Part shown: positions 1 to 7,316 of the stretch, piece after piece
How the letters are laid out: each line of letters begins with the position of its first letter
How positions within the stretch are numbered: position 1 is the stretch's first letter
Origin: Bacillota bacterium
Lineage (GTDB): Bacteria; Bacillota; Clostridia; Lachnospirales; Lachnospiraceae
Reading direction: 5' to 3'
NCBI GenBank assembly: GCA_023389295.1
Contig: JAEWEO010000147.1
Location: 1 to 22,269 of the forward strand
Length of the DNA: 22,269 nt
Program-made: the position numbers and the translations under genes
The notes under the pieces: generated by a model
The model's input: the letters and a program-made list of their open reading frames with translations, nothing else
The model's database searches: none
What the model was told of the DNA's origin: nothing

Positions 1-273
1 TGGCTTTTGATCTACGCCACCATTACCGTCGCATAGATAATCATGAACTCCATGCTGAGATGGAATTTTTCCGGTAAGCAAAGAGGCTCTTGCCGGGGAA
101 CAAACCGGGGAGACACAATAAAAATTATTGAACATCACACCGTTATTAGCCAGCTTATCAATATTGGGGGTCTTTATCTCATCATTGCCATAGCATCCGA
201 GTGACCAGGAACCCTGGTCATCGGATAATATGAATACTACATTTGGTTTCTTAGAACCTCTTGGGTTAAACAT
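1..273 (-). CDS. Sulfatase (Cys-type), N-terminal part, cut by window edge
   Basis: The first 91 residues of a type I sulfatase are visible; the rest lies left of the window. The N-terminus reads NVVFILSDDQ, the metal-binding Asp-Asp of the alkaline phosphatase/sulfatase fold (D18, D19). It is followed by the signature C-S-P-A-R at residues 58-62 and then SLLTG. In this family Cys58 is converted to formylglycine, the catalytic nucleophile; in anaerobes that is done by the radical-SAM enzyme anSME, which is not encoded here. There is no signal peptide at this start, so the enzyme is probably cytoplasmic, acting on imported sulfated sugars. The start ATG at 273 has a GGAAGGATGAAG-type ribosome binding site and lies 17 bases after the binding-protein stop, so the two are cotranscribed. 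The substrate cannot be read from this fragment. Confidence 0.9.
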   Translation of the reverse strand, partial: MFNPRGSKKPNVVFILSDDQGSWSLGCYGNDEIKTPNIDKLANNGVMFNNFYCVSPVCSPARASLLTGKIPSQHGVHDYLCDGNGGVDQKP

Positions 274-290
274 ATTACTTCATCCTTCCA

Positions 291-1616
291 TTATGGTAAA
301 ATGGCAGTTGCTGCAGGTTTAAAGTTCTCAATCGCAGTTTCTACATCAGTATCTCCAACAGTAATTGCCTGAGCTAGTGAGGAAAGCTCTAAATAGAAAT
401 CAGACATGGTAGAGAACATTTTGGTAGGTACCGCTACAGAGGTAGCATCTTTCGCTCCTGCCAATACAGGGTTTAATACATCTTTCATTTCTTCTTTTGC
501 AGGAAATGCAGGGGTAATGTTTAACATATAATCCTTTAAAACATCTGCACTAACAACATATTGAATAAAGTTTTTCGTAGCTTCTAATCTGTCAGTACCA
601 TTATTTACTGCTACAAAGCTGTGAGCCTGTAAGGTTGACGCACCATTTCCGTTTCCACCGGATAACGGTATTGCAGTAGCGGTAAAATTAACAGCGTCAG
701 GATTAATTGATTTAATACCGTTAAATCCCCAGGAATTGTCATAGTACATAGCCAATTGGCCTAAAGCAAATAAATTTCTTAAGTCCTTTGGTTTAGAGTT
801 TTGAGGATTGTATTCTTTCTCGTCAAGTAGTTGAAGCATCTCCATAGCCTGAACAAAACCATCATTATCTACATTCAAGGATCCATCCTCGTTTAGTACA
901 GTTCCACCAAAGTTAGCAACCAATGAAGTTGTAGATGCACCCGCTACCGGTACAGAGGCTGTAGACTGTCCAAATGCATATACCTTATTTCCATCATCTG
1001 TGGTTAACTTAGATAATGCTTCTGCACATTTAAGCATCTCATCGTATGTAGTCGGGGGTGAATTGGGATCTAATCCTGCTTTTTCAAATAATTCTGTGTT
1101 ATAGAAAAGAATAAAGGGTGATACATAAAGAGGTGCAGCATAAACAGTTCCGTCTATGGAATGAGCCTCTAAGGTATTGTCATAATAATCATCCATAAAC
1201 TCTTTATCGAGTACATTCTCCATAGGTTCTGCAAGTCCAGCATCAACTAAGGCAGGAAGCCACATCAACTCACTAAAGATTAGGTCTACCTTATCTCCAG
1301 CTCCGGCCATATTCATAACCTGGCTAAGCATATCATTGTAAGGAGCTGTTACCCATTCTACCGTTACGTTGGGATATTTTGTTTCGTATCCGGCCTTTAC
1401 ATTTTCCCAAAATTCTGTATATCCACTTTCTAATAATGCATAGTTGGCAACTTTAATTGTTACTTTTTCCGCACTAGCTGTTGTATCCTCTGTTTTTGTT
1501 GTATCTGTTTTTGTTGTATCTGTGTTTCCATTATCATTGGTTGATACTTTTTTCCCACAGGCTGTCATGGATAACACAAGCATAAAAGTTAATAATAGCG
1601 ACAATAGTTTTTTCAT
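291..1616 (-). CDS. Extracellular solute-binding lipoprotein of a CUT1 sugar ABC importer
   Basis: A 441-residue family 1 solute-binding protein. The N-terminus MKKLLSLLLTFMLVLSMTAC is a lipoprotein signal with the lipobox Cys at residue 20. It is followed by a Thr/Lys/Asp-rich linker containing the repeat TDTTK, encoded by a short tandem DNA repeat near 1495-1530, and then the ligand-binding lobes. Upstream in-frame codons would allow a start 15 residues earlier, but ATG 1616 has GGAGG six bases before it and puts the signal peptide at the N-terminus, so it is preferred. The protein would sit on the outer membrane face and deliver an oligosaccharide to permeases that are not adjacent here (perhaps beyond the sulfatase). 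The sulfatase neighbour suggests a sulfated glycan. Expression probably answers to the LacI protein encoded at 1978-3000 through the operators at 1793-1812 and 1891-1910. Confidence 0.9.
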   Translation of the reverse strand: MKKLLSLLLTFMLVLSMTACGKKVSTNDNGNTDTTKTDTTKTEDTTASAEKVTIKVANYALLESGYTEFWENVKAGYETKYPNVTVEWVTAPYNDMLSQVMNMAGAGDKVDLIFSELMWLPALVDAGLAEPMENVLDKEFMDDYYDNTLEAHSIDGTVYAAPLYVSPFILFYNTELFEKAGLDPNSPPTTYDEMLKCAEALSKLTTDDGNKVYAFGQSTASVPVAGASTTSLVANFGGTVLNEDGSLNVDNDGFVQAMEMLQLLDEKEYNPQNSKPKDLRNLFALGQLAMYYDNSWGFNGIKSINPDAVNFTATAIPLSGGNGNGASTLQAHSFVAVNNGTDRLEATKNFIQYVVSADVLKDYMLNITPAFPAKEEMKDVLNPVLAGAKDATSVAVPTKMFSTMSDFYLELSSLAQAITVGDTDVETAIENFKPAATAILP

Positions 1617-1753
1617 TATTTTCCTCCTCGTAATGTTTAAATTAATTTTCTGTTGATTCAAATATCTCTTTTTCCTATGTTTTTTGTTATAACCTGTAAA
1701 TCACTTCATAAAAGTTACTGTTTTCTAAGCACAATAACGATTTTTGTGGTTAC

Positions 1754-1762
1754 ATCACCTCC
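1754..1762 (-). promoter_or_regulatory. Isolated Shine-Dalgarno (STAB-SD-like) element in 5' leader
   Basis: The minus strand reads GGAGGTGAT, nine bases complementary to the 3' end of 16S rRNA, about 140 bases upstream of the ATG at 1616. The only ATG just after it is followed at once by TAA, so it opens no reading frame. Stand-alone ribosome-binding sequences near mRNA 5' ends are known as STAB-SD elements, where 30S binding protects the transcript. It would lie about 23-31 bases from the inferred transcription start. The stabilising role is inferred. Confidence 0.4.
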
Positions 1763-1792
1763 GACTAAAAACAAAATGTACTATATCAGAAA

Positions 1793-1812
1793 TTATAAAC
1801 ACGAGTGTATAT
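1793..1812. promoter_or_regulatory. LacI-type operator, overlapping the putative -10 of the binding-protein promoter
   Basis: The sequence TTATAAACACGAGTGTATAT is an imperfect dyad around a central CG, typical of LacI-family operators. Seven of ten half-site positions pair. It overlaps the TATAAT-like box at 1792-1797, so bound repressor would block initiation. It matches three other copies around the LacI gene. Confidence 0.6.
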
Positions 1813-1890
1813 AAGAGACTTACTGCTTATCATTTCATTTTTCCTTTTATTATCTATCATTTCGATGGTAGATCTTCTCAATGGTCAAAC

Positions 1891-1910
1891 GTGTACACTC
1901 GTGTGTATAC
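1891..1910. promoter_or_regulatory. LacI-type operator, strongest copy
   Basis: The sequence GTGTACACTCGTGTGTATAC pairs at eight of ten half-site positions around a central CG. Its centre is 98 bp from the centre of the operator at 1793-1812, a distance compatible with repressor looping. It lies between the LacI gene and the binding-protein gene. Confidence 0.65.
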
Positions 1911-1977
1911 TGCAGGAGAATATATATGTTTACTGGAAATCTTTCTTTTTCTTTTTCTATTTATTCGTATCGCATCA

Positions 1978-3000
1978 CTACAGGTCCCCGGTACTTTCCC
2001 TACAAATTAATTCCGTCCGAAAAGAAGCCCTTAGATTTCCTTCCTTCCCGTCAATTATCATTTGGAGCATATCAATTGCTGCACGGCTGATTTCTTCCCT
2101 TTGCATTTCCATTGTTGTGAGCATAGGTTTACAAAACCTACTGATTGACGAATTGTCAAATCCGATTACGAAGACATCTTCCGGAACTCTTAGGTTTAAT
2201 TTTTTTAAAGCAGATACCGCAATACACGCTAGTATATCATTTCTTCCAAAGATACCATCCACCTCAAGTCCATTTTGTATCCTACGAATAATTTCACTCT
2301 CCACCTGCTCCTCTGAGCAACATCCGGCTATGATATTATCTTCTGCAAAATCCAGTTTACTTTCTTTCATTTGATCAACGAAACCCTTTAATCGAAGATC
2401 ATCCATTGTACTCTTGGAGCCCTTGGAGCTAATTCGATCAAGATATAGAATATGCCTTTTACCCTTGTTTATTAAATATTTAACGCAATCTCTGGCTCCG
2501 CTATATAGACCCGAATCTATAATACCGACTTTTTCTGGTATATTATGATATCTTCGGTTCATAAAAAGAACTAAGGGTATATTCGCATCTACAAATTGTT
2601 TTACATATTCCTCTGGGAAACTAGTGGAGCTTATAATAATTCCATCATACTGACGACTAATTACCTGCGAGACAAACTCTGTCGTATTCCTATTGGCACA
2701 TAAGGATATCAGATACCCCTTTTCATAAGCGAATTTATCCATTTCACTAACAATTCTACTGAAATATTCATTAGTAATCTGATCCGCTATAAATATAATC
2801 TGATTACTGTTCTTGCCCTTTAACGCTCTTGCCACGTTGTTCGGCCGATACTTCAGTTCCTTAATGGCTTCTTCTACTCGTAAACGTTTATCTTTATCCA
2901 CATACCTGTTATTATTAATTACATAGGATACAATAGTTTCACTAACATTCGCATGTCTTGCTACATCGGCTCTTGTTACCCTTTTAAATACATTAGACAT
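1978..3000 (-). CDS. LacI-family transcriptional regulator, probably local and self-regulating
   Basis: A 340-residue LacI/GalR regulator. It has an N-terminal helix-turn-helix (T9 to N29, with V19-S-E-T-I-V-S as recognition helix), a hinge helix around R52-P-N-N-V-A-R-A-L60, where L60 would insert at the operator's central CG, and then a periplasmic-binding-protein-like effector domain of normal length. A TTG codon nine bases upstream is possible, but ATG 3000 is better spaced from AAAGGAA. The recognition-helix pair Glu-Thr is not the common LacI/PurR/CcpA pattern, which fits the unusual operator (TACAC arms rather than AAACG). Four copies of that operator lie on both sides of this gene, including on its own promoter, so it is likely autoregulated and controls the downstream binding protein and sulfatase. 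The inducer is unknown, presumably a sugar of the imported glycan. Confidence 0.9.
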   Translation of the reverse strand: MSNVFKRVTRADVARHANVSETIVSYVINNNRYVDKDKRLRVEEAIKELKYRPNNVARALKGKNSNQIIFIADQITNEYFSRIVSEMDKFAYEKGYLISLCANRNTTEFVSQVISRQYDGIIISSTSFPEEYVKQFVDANIPLVLFMNRRYHNIPEKVGIIDSGLYSGARDCVKYLINKGKRHILYLDRISSKGSKSTMDDLRLKGFVDQMKESKLDFAEDNIIAGCCSEEQVESEIIRRIQNGLEVDGIFGRNDILACIAVSALKKLNLRVPEDVFVIGFDNSSISRFCKPMLTTMEMQREEISRAAIDMLQMIIDGKEGNLRASFRTELICRESTGDL

Positions 3001-3018
3001 AGTGCACAATTCCTTTAC

Positions 3019-3038
3019 ATGTAAACTCGTATGTATGT
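3019..3038. promoter_or_regulatory. LacI-type operator just downstream of the LacI gene's start of transcription
   Basis: ATGTAAACTCGTATGTATGT has a central CG and one half resembling the other operator copies; five or so half-site positions pair. It begins just after the inferred transcription start near 3041, inside the short 5' leader of the LacI gene. Confidence 0.45.
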
Positions 3039-3047
3039 GACAAATTC

Positions 3048-3077
3048 ATTATACACACGATTACTTTTATATGTCAA
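3048..3077 (-). promoter_or_regulatory. Sigma-A promoter of the LacI gene with overlapping operator half-site
   Basis: The minus strand has a perfect TTGACA (3072-3077) and a perfect TATAAT (3048-3053) separated by 18 bases. The spacer and -10 contain TTATACACACGA (3049-3060), one good half of the local operator motif around a CG at 3058-3059. Initiation would be near 3041, giving a leader of about 40 bases. Such a strong promoter covered by operators fits negative autoregulation. Confidence 0.75.
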
Positions 3078-3275
3078 CAGAATTTTGACAAATCTCACAA
3101 AAATATATAAAATGAGTCGCTATATATGTTAATACATTATACAACAACTTTTCTTCGTTTGAATTTTTGTAATCTATTTTCAACAATTTATTATAAGATA
3201 ATACAAAAAATTATTATAGTTTCCCTTCCCATTAAAATGAATATCATGGTATAAATTACCTTAAGGGGAATCAAT
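3078..3275. other. AT-rich intergenic stretch without recognisable features
   Basis: About 200 bases of very AT-rich sequence between the LacI promoter and the transposase remnant. No gene, hairpin terminator or convincing promoter was seen. Confidence 0.5.
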
Positions 3276-3482
3276 ATGAACTCAAGAAAATACTCAAATC
3301 ACAAGAAATGGAGCATGTCCCGTGTTGGGCATTGTATAGATAATGGTCCTACGAAAGGGTTTTGGGTATTTATTAAATCAGAAATGTACTGTATGTTGTT
3401 GAACTCTCTTAGTATTTCATATAAAATAGATAAAATACCAAATATTTCACATCAGTCTAATGTAAATAAGATATGGTGTTAA
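3276..3482 (+). pseudogene. Remnant of an IS3-family transposase (OrfB C-terminal region)
   Basis: This 68-codon open frame contains, at residues 13-38 (3312-3389), SMSRVGHCIDNGPTKGFW followed by I-K-S-E-M-Y. This is recognisable as the rve integrase segment of IS3/IS150-group OrfB, usually SMSRVG-x-CxDNGPxEGFWG-x-xKxEMY. The catalytic Glu of the DDE triad, normally just before GFW, is Lys27 here. Sequence before residue 12 and after residue 39 no longer resembles the family, and the upstream OrfA/OrfB regions are absent. It is an inactive fragment even though an AAGGGGAAT ribosome-site-like sequence precedes the ATG. No terminal inverted repeats were found. Confidence 0.75.
3399..3427 (+). 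promoter_or_regulatory. Possible promoter for the secreted protein gene
   Basis: TTGAAC (3399-3404) is followed after 17 bases by TAAAAT (3422-3427), about 85 bases before the ATG at 3513. It lies within the transposase remnant, so the insertion remnant may now supply the promoter. The region is AT-rich and chance matches are likely. Confidence 0.3.
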
Positions 3483-3512
3483 ATAACATTACATTCCTTA
3501 AGGAGAAGCATA

Positions 3513-5834
3513 ATGATCACAAAGCACAACAAATTAATCCTAAAAACATCATCAACTATTATCATGATTTCTATTCTAATCTCTCTGCTAAATCCAATGA
3601 GAGAAGCACTCCCTGTACAGGCGAAAGAAAGTGCAACGTCTACAGACGAAGCTGTTAGGGGTATGGTAGCAAAGATTGATACTAATACCTTTGATATAAT
3701 GGAGAAAATCCCTTCCACCATCTCTTGGGGAGTTGATAATCCATATAGCAGAATTTCACCAATTAACGATTTTTGGGGCGAAGACGGAAATTACCATATT
3801 ATTTATAGTGGTGAAAAGAAGGTTTATATAAGTATCTTAAATCAAAACCTACAATTACAAAAAACCTTGGAGATAACAAAGGATCTACCTATCGTAGGTA
3901 ATGTAGCACAGGATAAAAACGGTAATTATTATATTGCTTACGGTGAGTATGATAAGACCTCAGCAGCAAATAATGCCGATAAGATTGTCATGTCAATTGT
4001 ACAATACAATAGTAAAGGTGAGTTGCTTAATAAATTAACTTATACCGGTAAGGATACTGATCCATATAAATCATCGAATTTCGGTACAAAGGAACCCTTT
4101 AATTATGCCAATTGTGAAATAATAATTGATACCTCGGGAGTTCTTGTCTGCCGCTATGGTCGTGTCATGTATAACGGACATCAATCCAGTCATACCCTTT
4201 ATGTCGATACAGCTACCATGACAAAACTAAATTATGTATCTCCTTATACAAGTCATTCCTTTAATCAGAAGGTAATCGCAACCTCTGATGGTGGCTACTT
4301 ATTCGCAGAACGAGGTGACGCCTATGATAGAGGGATTGTAATATCTAAAATTACAAATAACACCAAAGATGTCTGGTCCGTCCCTAGTTTTGTTCCCTTC
4401 CATTTTAGAAATGGATATATTTATCAGACTACCTATGCGACCATTGCAGGAATTGCCGAGTGTACAAATGGTTATGCAATCGTGGGTGCTTCAGAAAAAA
4501 CCTTGTCTTATGACAAAGCTAAAGATGCAGAATATAATGAATCAAGAAATATTTTTATGCAGGTTATCAAAAAGAATTTCACCTCCAATTCTTCGAATAG
4601 TCCCAATGTACATGTACTACAAGGAGAAGACCGAATAGCAGAAGGTAACTACATAAGCGGAAGTGGTAACTGTGAAGCAAATGCAAAAGATTATGGAATT
4701 CTCTGGCTGACAAACTATACCGGGACATTCTATGCTTCTGTTCCCAAACTAATTAACATCGGTAATGATCAGTTACTGATTATGTGGGAAAAAAAGCAAT
4801 GTGATACGTCATATGAGGTTGTTCCTTACATAGAAAGCTACTATATGGTTGTGGGTAGTGATGGATCTGTCATAACTTCTCCAACCGTAATACAGGATGT
4901 GCGCTTACCCGAGTATGGAGAACCAGATTATAAAGACGGAAAGATCTATTGGACGAATAGCGATAGAGATAATAAGCAAATTACTATTCACACTTTAACC
5001 ATCGGTCAAACTACACCTGCAAAGATTAAAGTTGCTGGGATTAAAGTAAAACAGAATTATATTGTAGCAAGAGCTGGTCAAAAAACTCCCATTGAAGTAG
5101 TTTTTTCACCTGCAAACGCCGATAACAAAAATATCATATACGAGGATTACGATACTGATCTTATTTCTATTGATAGTAAAGGGTATATAACCGTGAAAGA
5201 ACCAGGTGAAACCGAAGTATATCTTTATTCCAAAGAGAATGAAAATCTATCAGCCATTGTGACAATTTGTGCAACCGATACTGCTCCATCTGGTCTTAAG
5301 GCAATAAGTAGTGGGAACAAAGTCAAGCTAACCTGGAAAAAATCAAAACTAGCTTCTTCCTACGAGATATATCGCTCAACGCGCAAGGATAGTGGATATA
5401 AACACATAGGATCTGCAGATCATCTATATTATTATGATGACAGGGTAGAAGATGGAAAAACCTATTATTATAAAGTTGTAGCAGCTAATGACTATTGGTA
5501 TTACGAATTAAATCAAAACCCCTACAGTACACCTGCTTCTATCTATGTGCTTACATCTCCAAAGGGGCTATCCGTTAAGAAAAGCTCCAATACATCTGTT
5601 TTGCTAACATGGAGTAAGAATAATAAAGCAGATGGCTATGAAATCTATTATTATAATGAATCAACCAAAAGCTATCAGATTTTAAAAACCATTACAAGTA
5701 ATTCTACTATATCGTATAAAAAAAGTAATCTAAAAACCAAGCAAACCTATCGCTATAAGATTCGTTCTTATAAGACCATTAAGGGAGTAAAGAATTACAG
5801 TTCCTTTTCAAAAGAGGTCAAAATTACACTATAA
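3513..5834 (+). CDS. Secreted multidomain protein: propeller-like region, Big_2 Ig-like domain, two fibronectin III domains
   Basis: A 773-residue exported protein. Residues 1-37 form a Sec signal peptide (charged MITKHNK, hydrophobic core, probable cleavage after PVQA). Residues about 65-500 have recurring short strands with turn motifs such as DGNYHIIYSG, KNGNYYIAYG and SDGGYLFAERG, suggesting a beta-propeller-like fold; no catalytic motif was recognised. Residues about 503-585 resemble a bacterial Ig-like group 2 domain. Residues about 590-680 and 682-773 are fibronectin III domains with the typical LTW-x-x-Y-E-I-Y-x-x-x and KTYYYKV strands. There is no LPXTG, S-layer or dockerin sequence, so it is probably released or held non-covalently. 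The start has AAGGAGA seven bases upstream. It is the only substantial plus-strand gene. A role in carbohydrate or surface binding is inferred from the domains. Confidence 0.85.
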   Translation: MITKHNKLILKTSSTIIMISILISLLNPMREALPVQAKESATSTDEAVRGMVAKIDTNTFDIMEKIPSTISWGVDNPYSRISPINDFWGEDGNYHIIYSGEKKVYISILNQNLQLQKTLEITKDLPIVGNVAQDKNGNYYIAYGEYDKTSAANNADKIVMSIVQYNSKGELLNKLTYTGKDTDPYKSSNFGTKEPFNYANCEIIIDTSGVLVCRYGRVMYNGHQSSHTLYVDTATMTKLNYVSPYTSHSFNQKVIATSDGGYLFAERGDAYDRGIVISKITNNTKDVWSVPSFVPFHFRNGYIYQTTYATIAGIAECTNGYAIVGASEKTLSYDKAKDAEYNESRNIFMQVIKKNFTSNSSNSPNVHVLQGEDRIAEGNYISGSGNCEANAKDYGILWLTNYTGTFYASVPKLINIGNDQLLIMWEKKQCDTSYEVVPYIESYYMVVGSDGSVITSPTVIQDVRLPEYGEPDYKDGKIYWTNSDRDNKQITIHTLTIGQTTPAKIKVAGIKVKQNYIVARAGQKTPIEVVFSPANADNKNIIYEDYDTDLISIDSKGYITVKEPGETEVYLYSKENENLSAIVTICATDTAPSGLKAISSGNKVKLTWKKSKLASSYEIYRSTRKDSGYKHIGSADHLYYYDDRVEDGKTYYYKVVAANDYWYYELNQNPYSTPASIYVLTSPKGLSVKKSSNTSVLLTWSKNNKADGYEIYYYNESTKSYQILKTITSNSTISYKKSNLKTKQTYRYKIRSYKTIKGVKNYSSFSKEVKITL

Positions 5835-5904
5835 AATCAAATAAGCATTAAACAAAATATTTAATATTATTGAAATTTTTTATTCCCAATCATGCAATTA
5901 ATAT

Positions 5905-5950
5905 AAGGACATGCGATACCGATTTTCAGGCATTGCATGTCCTTTTCATT
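5905..5950 (+). terminator. Intrinsic terminator between convergent genes
   Basis: AAGGACATGC (5905-5914) pairs perfectly with GCATGTCCTT (5935-5944), with a 20-base loop and a T-rich tail (TTTTCATTATTT). It ends the secreted-protein gene and may also stop the convergent operon that ends at 5966, although the minus-strand side lacks a good T run. Confidence 0.75.
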
Positions 5951-5965
5951 ATTTGCTACATATAC

Positions 5966-6415
5966 TTATCGCCGCTGAAGCTTTACCTCCATACCATCAT
6001 ACACATATTCAGCATCAACGTCTGCAGCGATAGGAAGTGAATCATCAAATCTCCATAGAATGACTACGTATTCTGAATTACTATCAACCGGCCAATAAAG
6101 CACGTCGGTTTGCTTGATCTTATAGCTTTTCCCCCAAGCCCCTTCCTCTTCTGCAATCATGTTTATTTTCATTTTACCTGTGCCATCATCGGCTAAACAG
6201 GTCCTTGGCATGGAGTTCTCATACATACTATCACTAACAGTCTCTAGAGAAGAAGGTTTATCTTCGTTGTAATCAATATATGTAGTGACCGGCTTCATTA
6301 AATAGGCAGTCGGTAGGTTAGCATAATATGTTTTATAGCTATATACTGTTGCACCTATTACTAATAGCAGATAGATAATAATGAGGGCAATCGATATTTT
6401 TTTACTTTTTATCAT
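5966..6415 (-). CDS. Small membrane-anchored protein in the sugar-permease operon, function unknown
   Basis: A 149-residue protein with one N-terminal membrane segment (residues 8-27) and an outward-facing C-terminal domain. That domain includes CLADDGTGKMKINMIAEEEG, then GAWGKSYKIKQ and, at the end, YDGMEVKLQ. This arrangement vaguely recalls the C-terminal domain of efflux adaptor (membrane fusion) proteins, but the likeness is weak and I do not assign a family. It starts 12 bases after the second permease gene, with AAGGGGG as ribosome binding site overlapping that gene's stop. It is therefore the last gene of that operon and could be an accessory subunit of the transporter. Confidence 0.75.
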   Translation of the reverse strand: MIKSKKISIALIIIYLLLVIGATVYSYKTYYANLPTAYLMKPVTTYIDYNEDKPSSLETVSDSMYENSMPRTCLADDGTGKMKINMIAEEEGAWGKSYKIKQTDVLYWPVDSNSEYVVILWRFDDSLPIAADVDAEYVYDGMEVKLQRR

Positions 6416-6427
6416 CCCATAACCCCC

Positions 6428-7306
6428 TTACGATTTTACGCTGGACAAGCTGATACCCTTAGCCAGCTGATCCTGACCGAACATAAAAACTAACAAAGCT
6501 GGTACCATATAAAAGACGGAAACGGTAAAAAGCATCCCCGGGTCCAATTCCGCAACATTACCCAAAAAAACAGATAAAGGATTTTCATATATATTATTAA
6601 TAAAAACAACAGCCTGGTCGATAATATTCCAGTTGTCAGCAAAGAGTAATACAACCAGAGCAGCAATTACAGCATTCAGATTCGGACGAACGATCCTATC
6701 ATATACCCTCCATTCGGTAGCTCCGTCAATTCTTGCAGCCTCATGGCATTCCTTAGGAAAAGATTTCAGTTGCTGACGAATCAGGAATACTCCTAAAGGA
6801 TGAAACATAGCCGGAAGTATAATTGCCAGATAGCTATCCCTGATTCCCAGCCATCCTGCCATAATAAAGTTAGGTACAAGCAGAATCTGTAAGGGCATGA
6901 GCATAACAATCAGATAGATAAAATATATGACCTCCTTCCATCGCCAACGCAGTTCTTCAAATGCATAGGCAGTTAGCGGAGCAAGGAGACATTGCCCAAC
7001 CAGAATGGGAACAACAAGCAGGAAGGAATTCCAGAACATCCTGAAATATTCCGGGTGCTGTGTAAGCAGTCTTTCATACTGCTTGAGTGTAACACGATCA
7101 GGTATCAGACTGAATCTGACATAATGGAGCCCGTTGGCTATAAAATCCATAGAATTACCTTCTATGATTTCCTTAGTATAACGGTTAACGATTTCATTAC
7201 CGCTCATAAAGGAATTTGAAACGATAAACAATATGGGGATGATTGCTACGAATACTGCTGCCACAACTATGATGATCATGAGTGCTTTTACCAATTTATT
7301 TTTCAT
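6428..7306 (-). CDS. CUT1 sugar ABC transporter permease (MalG/AraQ type)
   Basis: A 292-residue inner-membrane permease with about six membrane segments, starting with a hydrophobic helix at residues 9-30. The cytoplasmic EAA loop, which contacts the ATPase, is clear: E189-A-A-R-I-D-G195, followed by IVRPNL. A roughly 60-residue extracytoplasmic insertion follows the first helix, as in MalG-type subunits. ATG 7306 has GGAGGAG upstream, and the gene begins ten bases after the preceding permease. No ATPase is present; CUT1 systems in Firmicutes usually share an MsmK/MsmX ATPase encoded elsewhere. The cognate binding protein at 8245-8757 is truncated, so the system may no longer work. Confidence 0.92.
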   Translation of the reverse strand: MKNKLVKALMIIIVVAAVFVAIIPILFIVSNSFMSGNEIVNRYTKEIIEGNSMDFIANGLHYVRFSLIPDRVTLKQYERLLTQHPEYFRMFWNSFLLVVPILVGQCLLAPLTAYAFEELRWRWKEVIYFIYLIVMLMPLQILLVPNFIMAGWLGIRDSYLAIILPAMFHPLGVFLIRQQLKSFPKECHEAARIDGATEWRVYDRIVRPNLNAVIAALVVLLFADNWNIIDQAVVFINNIYENPLSVFLGNVAELDPGMLFTVSVFYMVPALLVFMFGQDQLAKGISLSSVKS

Positions 7307-7316
7307 GATGCTCCTC

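Larger units (their letters stand above)
1617..1977 (-). other. Long regulatory leader between LacI gene and binding-protein gene
   Basis: A 361-base gap with no gene. It holds two LacI-type operators, a candidate -10 box (TATAAT on the minus strand, 1792-1797) without a recognisable -35, and an isolated strong Shine-Dalgarno-like sequence. If the -10 is right, transcription starts near 1785 and the mRNA leader is about 170 bases. No clear terminator was seen for the LacI gene, so read-through into the binding-protein gene is possible. Small plus-strand open frames here show no ribosome binding site or family likeness. Confidence 0.5.

Noticed and set aside
1495..1530. Tandem DNA repeat as a mobile or CRISPR-like repeat
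   Set aside because: It simply encodes the Thr-rich lipoprotein linker, with only two units.
1805..2374. 189-codon plus-strand open frame opposite the LacI gene
   Set aside because: It is antisense to a clear LacI-family gene, has no ribosome site and shows no family likeness.
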